Made by a program: the position numbers and the translations under genes
The notes under the pieces: generated by a model
Database searches by the model: none
What the model was told of the DNA's origin: nothing
Seen by the model: only the letters and a program-made list of their open reading frames with translations
Assembly (NCBI GenBank): GCA_900546895.1
Contig: UREO01000103.1
Span: forward strand, 1 to 9,065
Length of the DNA: 9,065 bases
Reading direction: 5' to 3'
DNA from: an uncultured Oscillospiraceae bacterium
Lineage (GTDB): Bacteria; Bacillota; Clostridia; Oscillospirales; Acutalibacteraceae
Shown: positions 6,445-9,065 of the stretch, one piece after another
How the letters are laid out: each line of letters begins with the position of its first letter
Position numbering within the stretch: the first letter of the stretch is position 1

Positions 6445-7635
6445 ATGAAATTGAAATCGAATGAACTGAATCTTGCTTTTTTAAGTACCTATCCGCCGCG
6501 CGAATGCGGCATCGCCACCTTTACGCAGGATCTTGTCCGGGAGCTGAAAAAGAAAGGAAATCTGAAAACAGGCGTCATTGCAATCAGCGACGGGAAGTAT
6601 CCCTATAACGGCGACGTGCTGTTCGACTTTCCTCAACAAGACCGCAAAAGCTACGTAAAAGCCGCTGAGCGGATCAATGCCTCCGAAATCCAGCTCCTCG
6701 CCGTGGAGCACGAATACGGTATCTACGGCGGCGATGACGGAGAATATCTGCTGGAGCTGGTCAAACGGGTTCACAAACCGATCGCCACGACCCTGCATAC
6801 CGTGTTGCCTGCCCCAAGTAAAAAGCAGCGGGAAATTTTAAAGGAACTCTGCCATAGGAGCGAAAAAATCGTGACGATGGCGTCGGATTCCCGCAAAATT
6901 CTGGAAGAGGTTTACAGCGCCGATCCGGACAAGATCGAAACGATCCCCCACGGCGTCCCCTCTTTCGACCTGCCGCCAAGGGAGACGCTGAAGCGGGAGC
7001 TGAATCTGGAAAATCGGACGGTCATCAGCACCTTCGGGCTAATCAGCCCGGGCAAGGGTTTGGAATACGGTATTGAGGCCGTCGGCCGGGTTGCGAAAAA
7101 GCACCCGGAAGTACTGTATCTGATTCTTGGCCAAACCCACCCCGTCGTGCGCAGGAAGCACGGCGAAGACTATCGCAACGGGTTGGAAAAAAAGGTCCGG
7201 GAGCTTGGGCTGGAAGGCAACGTCCGGTTTGTGAACAAATATCTGACGAAAGAGGAAATCGCCCGCGGGCTGCAGCTTTCCGACCTCTATATGACGCCGT
7301 ACCTCAGCCGGGATCAGGCGGTCAGCGGTACCCTTGCCTATGCGGTGGGCTACGGACGGGTGACCGTCTCCACACCCTATCTCTACGCCAAAGAAATGCT
7401 TGCTGACAGCCGGGGGCTTCTGGCCGATTTTCAGGATGCCCGGTCCCTTGGCGAAGCAATCGAATTTTTGATTGAGCACCCGGAAAAGCGGAAAGAAATG
7501 GAGGAAAGAACCCTGCGCTTAGGCAAAACAATGCGGTGGGACGCCGTTGCCGACCGTTACGTTAAGACCTTCCGCAAGGCGTGCCGAGATGCTTGCGAAA
7601 GAAGGGAACCAGATGAAAGAATTGAAATTGCCTAA
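6445..7635 (+). CDS. GT4-family glycosyltransferase (GT-B fold)
   Basis: Retaining GT-B glycosyltransferase of 396 residues that probably uses the NDP-sugar made by the preceding gene product. The N-terminal domain opens with LAFLSTYPPRECGIATFTQDL, a signature of a GT4 subgroup, and includes AVEHEYGIYGG and TTLHTVLP. The C-terminal donor-binding domain starts near residue 196 with TFGLISPGKGLEYGIEA, followed by LYLILGQTHP, the region NVRFVNKYLTKEEI and SGTLAYAVGYGRVTVSTPY near 293. The first Glu of the classical EX7E motif is not obvious; Asp-Gln stand in that area. There is no signal peptide or membrane anchor. ATG 6445 is only 2 nt from AGGAG, so the in-frame TTG at 6451, 8 nt away, may be the real start. 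The frame is open further upstream to 6277, but that part overlaps the previous gene and lacks homology. The acceptor is unknown. Confidence 0.85.
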   Translation: MKLKSNELNLAFLSTYPPRECGIATFTQDLVRELKKKGNLKTGVIAISDGKYPYNGDVLFDFPQQDRKSYVKAAERINASEIQLLAVEHEYGIYGGDDGEYLLELVKRVHKPIATTLHTVLPAPSKKQREILKELCHRSEKIVTMASDSRKILEEVYSADPDKIETIPHGVPSFDLPPRETLKRELNLENRTVISTFGLISPGKGLEYGIEAVGRVAKKHPEVLYLILGQTHPVVRRKHGEDYRNGLEKKVRELGLEGNVRFVNKYLTKEEIARGLQLSDLYMTPYLSRDQAVSGTLAYAVGYGRVTVSTPYLYAKEMLADSRGLLADFQDARSLGEAIEFLIEHPEKRKEMEERTLRLGKTMRWDAVADRYVKTFRKACRDACERREPDERIEIA

Positions 7636-8632
7636 TGACGCCTATATTTTCCGCATGACCGACGACACCGGCATGCTCCAGCACGCAAAGCGTTCCGTGC
7701 CCGATCCCTGCGAAGGCTATACCACCGACGACAACGCACGGGCGCTGATCATGGCCTCGCTGCTCTTCGGGCTGACAAAAAGACAGAAATATCTGGAGCT
7801 GGCGGCCCGCTATCTCGGCTTCCTGCTGTACGCCCGAAATGGAGCATGGTTCCGTAACTTCATGAATTATGACCGCCGATTTTCAGAGGAAAGAGGGTCG
7901 GAAGACTGCTTTGGGCGCTGCCTGTGGGCACTGGGATTCACAGCATCCCGGACCGATCTTCCGGAAGAAATGCGCGGCGTGGCGGACGACCTGCTCGTGC
8001 AGACAGTATCCGGCTGCAGCGAGCTTACATACCTGAGAGCAAAAGCCTATGCTGTGATCGGACTGAATTACTGGAAAGGCGACGGCTCCCCCGAATCTGC
8101 GCTCCGGCTTGCTGCCGGAATCAAAGAAGCCTATGAGCACTGCGCCACTTCGGACTGGAAATGGTTTGAAAATAAAATCACCTACTGCAACGCCGTCCTG
8201 CCTTGGGCGATGCTGACCGCCTCTGAATCGGCAGGAGAAAAAAGATACCGGGAAATCGGCCTTGAAAGCCTTAATTTTCTTCTGGATAAAACCTTTTCCG
8301 GAGATATCTTTCATCCGGTGGGCTGCAAGGGCTGGTTCCTGAAAGGGCAGGAACCAGCCGAATACGACCAGCAGCCGGTGGAGGCATGCGAAACGCTGCT
8401 CGCCTGTCTGAAGGCCCACGAGCTGACCGGTGAATCACGCTACCGGGACCGCGCCAGGCAGTGCCTTGGCTGGTATACCGGGCGAAACATCCGAAAAATC
8501 CCCCTCATTGATTCGGACACGGGCGGCTGTCGGGACGGTCTCACATCCGGAAAGCCCAATCCGAACGAGGGTGCGGAGAGCCTCGTTTCCTGGATGATCG
8601 CATCGCTTGCGTGGCTGATCGATTCCAGATAA
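7613..8632 (+). CDS. Six-hairpin (alpha/alpha) toroid protein associated with GT4
   Basis: An all-helical protein of 340 residues resembling six-hairpin glycosidase-like toroids. Conserved-looking blocks are EGYTTDDNARALI near the N-terminus, CFGRCLWALG, WKWFENKITYCNAVLPWAML, FHPVGCKGWFLKGQ followed by YDQQPVEA, and near the C-terminus TGGCRDGL with NPNEGAESLVSW. From memory, this region also occurs fused to the C-terminus of GT4 glycosyltransferases, so it is probably the partner of the preceding protein. Its activity is not established; acidic residues in TTDDNAR and DQQPVEA could be catalytic or sugar-binding. ATG 7613 follows GAAGGGA (7601-7607) and overlaps the GT4 gene by 23 bp, pointing to coupled translation. 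The frame is open back to 7547, but that part is the shadow of the GT4 end. No signal peptide. Confidence 0.75.
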   Translation: MKELKLPNDAYIFRMTDDTGMLQHAKRSVPDPCEGYTTDDNARALIMASLLFGLTKRQKYLELAARYLGFLLYARNGAWFRNFMNYDRRFSEERGSEDCFGRCLWALGFTASRTDLPEEMRGVADDLLVQTVSGCSELTYLRAKAYAVIGLNYWKGDGSPESALRLAAGIKEAYEHCATSDWKWFENKITYCNAVLPWAMLTASESAGEKRYREIGLESLNFLLDKTFSGDIFHPVGCKGWFLKGQEPAEYDQQPVEACETLLACLKAHELTGESRYRDRARQCLGWYTGRNIRKIPLIDSDTGGCRDGLTSGKPNPNEGAESLVSWMIASLAWLIDSR

Positions 8633-8669
8633 GAAGGTGTTGAACAAAGCGGAGGAAAAAGACAACGAA

Positions 8670-8823
8670 AAGGGGTTGTTGCAAAATAGCCTCGACGAAA
8701 AATATTGCACATAAAATGCGTCTTGATTAGGCTTCGGCAGCCTCTTCAAGACGCACTTTCTTGCTTTTGGAGCTATTTCTTTGTGCAATTTGCTATTGCA
8801 AATTCATTTTGCAACAGCCCCTT
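8670..8823. mobile_element. MITE-like nested inverted-repeat element, 154 bp
   Basis: Terminal arms 8670-8687 and 8806-8823 are 18-bp inverted repeats (AAGGGGYTGTTGCAAAAT) with one difference. Nested inside are ATTGCACA (8704-8711) with TGTGCAAT (8782-8789), TGCGTCTTGA (8717-8726) with TCAAGACGCA (8746-8755), and AGGCT (8729-8733) with AGCCT (8739-8743). The whole element folds into one long interrupted hairpin. The arm core CTGTTGCAAA recalls the ends of some insertion-sequence families such as IS6, but I cannot assign it. No clear target-site duplication is seen. It carries no gene and may be a non-autonomous element or the joined ends of a deleted IS. The inner hairpin could also end transcription of the upstream operon. 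Confidence 0.7.
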
Positions 8824-8828
8824 CTGTT

Positions 8829-8874
<46 letters not shown>

Positions 8875-9065
8875 GATAAAATTTTATTCTCTCTGTTTTT
8901 AGCCAGCATAAATTCATAGTAATCAGTACACTTTTCAAGTCACAATATGTCACATGATTGATTAAAATTCATGTGTTCACATCGCTGAAAGGGTAAAATA
9001 AGGGTATATTTAATGTCTGCTGAACGAGCTGAAAAGACGCATGAATGCTGACTTATGAGAAGATT
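8875..9065. other. AT-rich non-coding stretch, possible end of an integrated element
   Basis: No convincing gene is visible. Composition drops to AT-rich right after the tRNA remnant. Short repeats are present: GTCACA at 8939-8944 and again at 8949-8954, an inverted repeat CACATGA (8951-8957) / TCATGTG (8969-8975), and GGGTA at 8991 and 9002. Clusters like this are often seen beside recombinase attachment sites, but no known site is recognised. On the minus strand a frame open from the window edge stops at about 9013, too short to interpret. Confidence 0.35.

Noticed and set aside
9014..9065. C-terminus of an integrase gene on the minus strand entering from the right edge
   Set aside because: Only about 16 residues are visible before the stop and they show no recombinase motif, so it cannot be supported.

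Overview
The window looks like a mid-to-high-GC Firmicute, most likely a clostridial (Oscillospirales/Ruminococcaceae-type) anaerobe. This is inferred from the strong AGGAGG-type ribosome-binding sites, the occasional GTG/TTG starts, an HrcA operator (CIRCE) of the Gram-positive type, and gene families common in gut Clostridia. No species can be named from the sequence alone.

Left part (about 27-3650): three overlapping plus-strand genes encode the ATPase and two permeases of a sugar ABC importer. All three match the Escherichia coli galactofuranose importer YtfR-YtfT-YjfF over long recognisable blocks. The periplasmic/lipoprotein binding subunit (YtfQ type) is not in the window and is expected just upstream. 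A hairpin terminator follows at about 3787-3830.

Middle (3651-4330): a long, AT-rich, gene-free stretch. It holds the terminator, a degenerate CIRCE-like inverted repeat (3845-3871), two copies of an imperfect 70-bp-period repeat (3951-4065), a perfect CIRCE element (4109-4135) behind an AT-rich -10-like region, and a terminator-like hairpin in the presumed leader (4238-4290).

Right part (4331-8632): four closely packed plus-strand genes encode a GH130-family mannoside phosphorylase/mannosidase, a sugar-1-phosphate nucleotidyltransferase of the mannose-1-phosphate guanylyltransferase type, a GT4 glycosyltransferase, and an all-helical six-hairpin-toroid protein. None has an obvious signal peptide or membrane segment. 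Together they could make an NDP-sugar, transfer it onto a glycan and phosphorolyse that glycan in the cytosol. With the CIRCE element upstream, the most interesting reading is a stress (HrcA)-controlled cytoplasmic mannan-like reserve or protectant system. That is inference, not proof.

Far right (8633-9065): a 154-bp nested inverted-repeat (MITE-like) element is followed directly by the 3' half of an initiator tRNA-fMet gene on the minus strand. The tRNA homology stops in the anticodon arm and gives way to AT-rich non-tRNA sequence. This looks like the distal attachment junction of an integrated element that extends beyond the right edge of the window.
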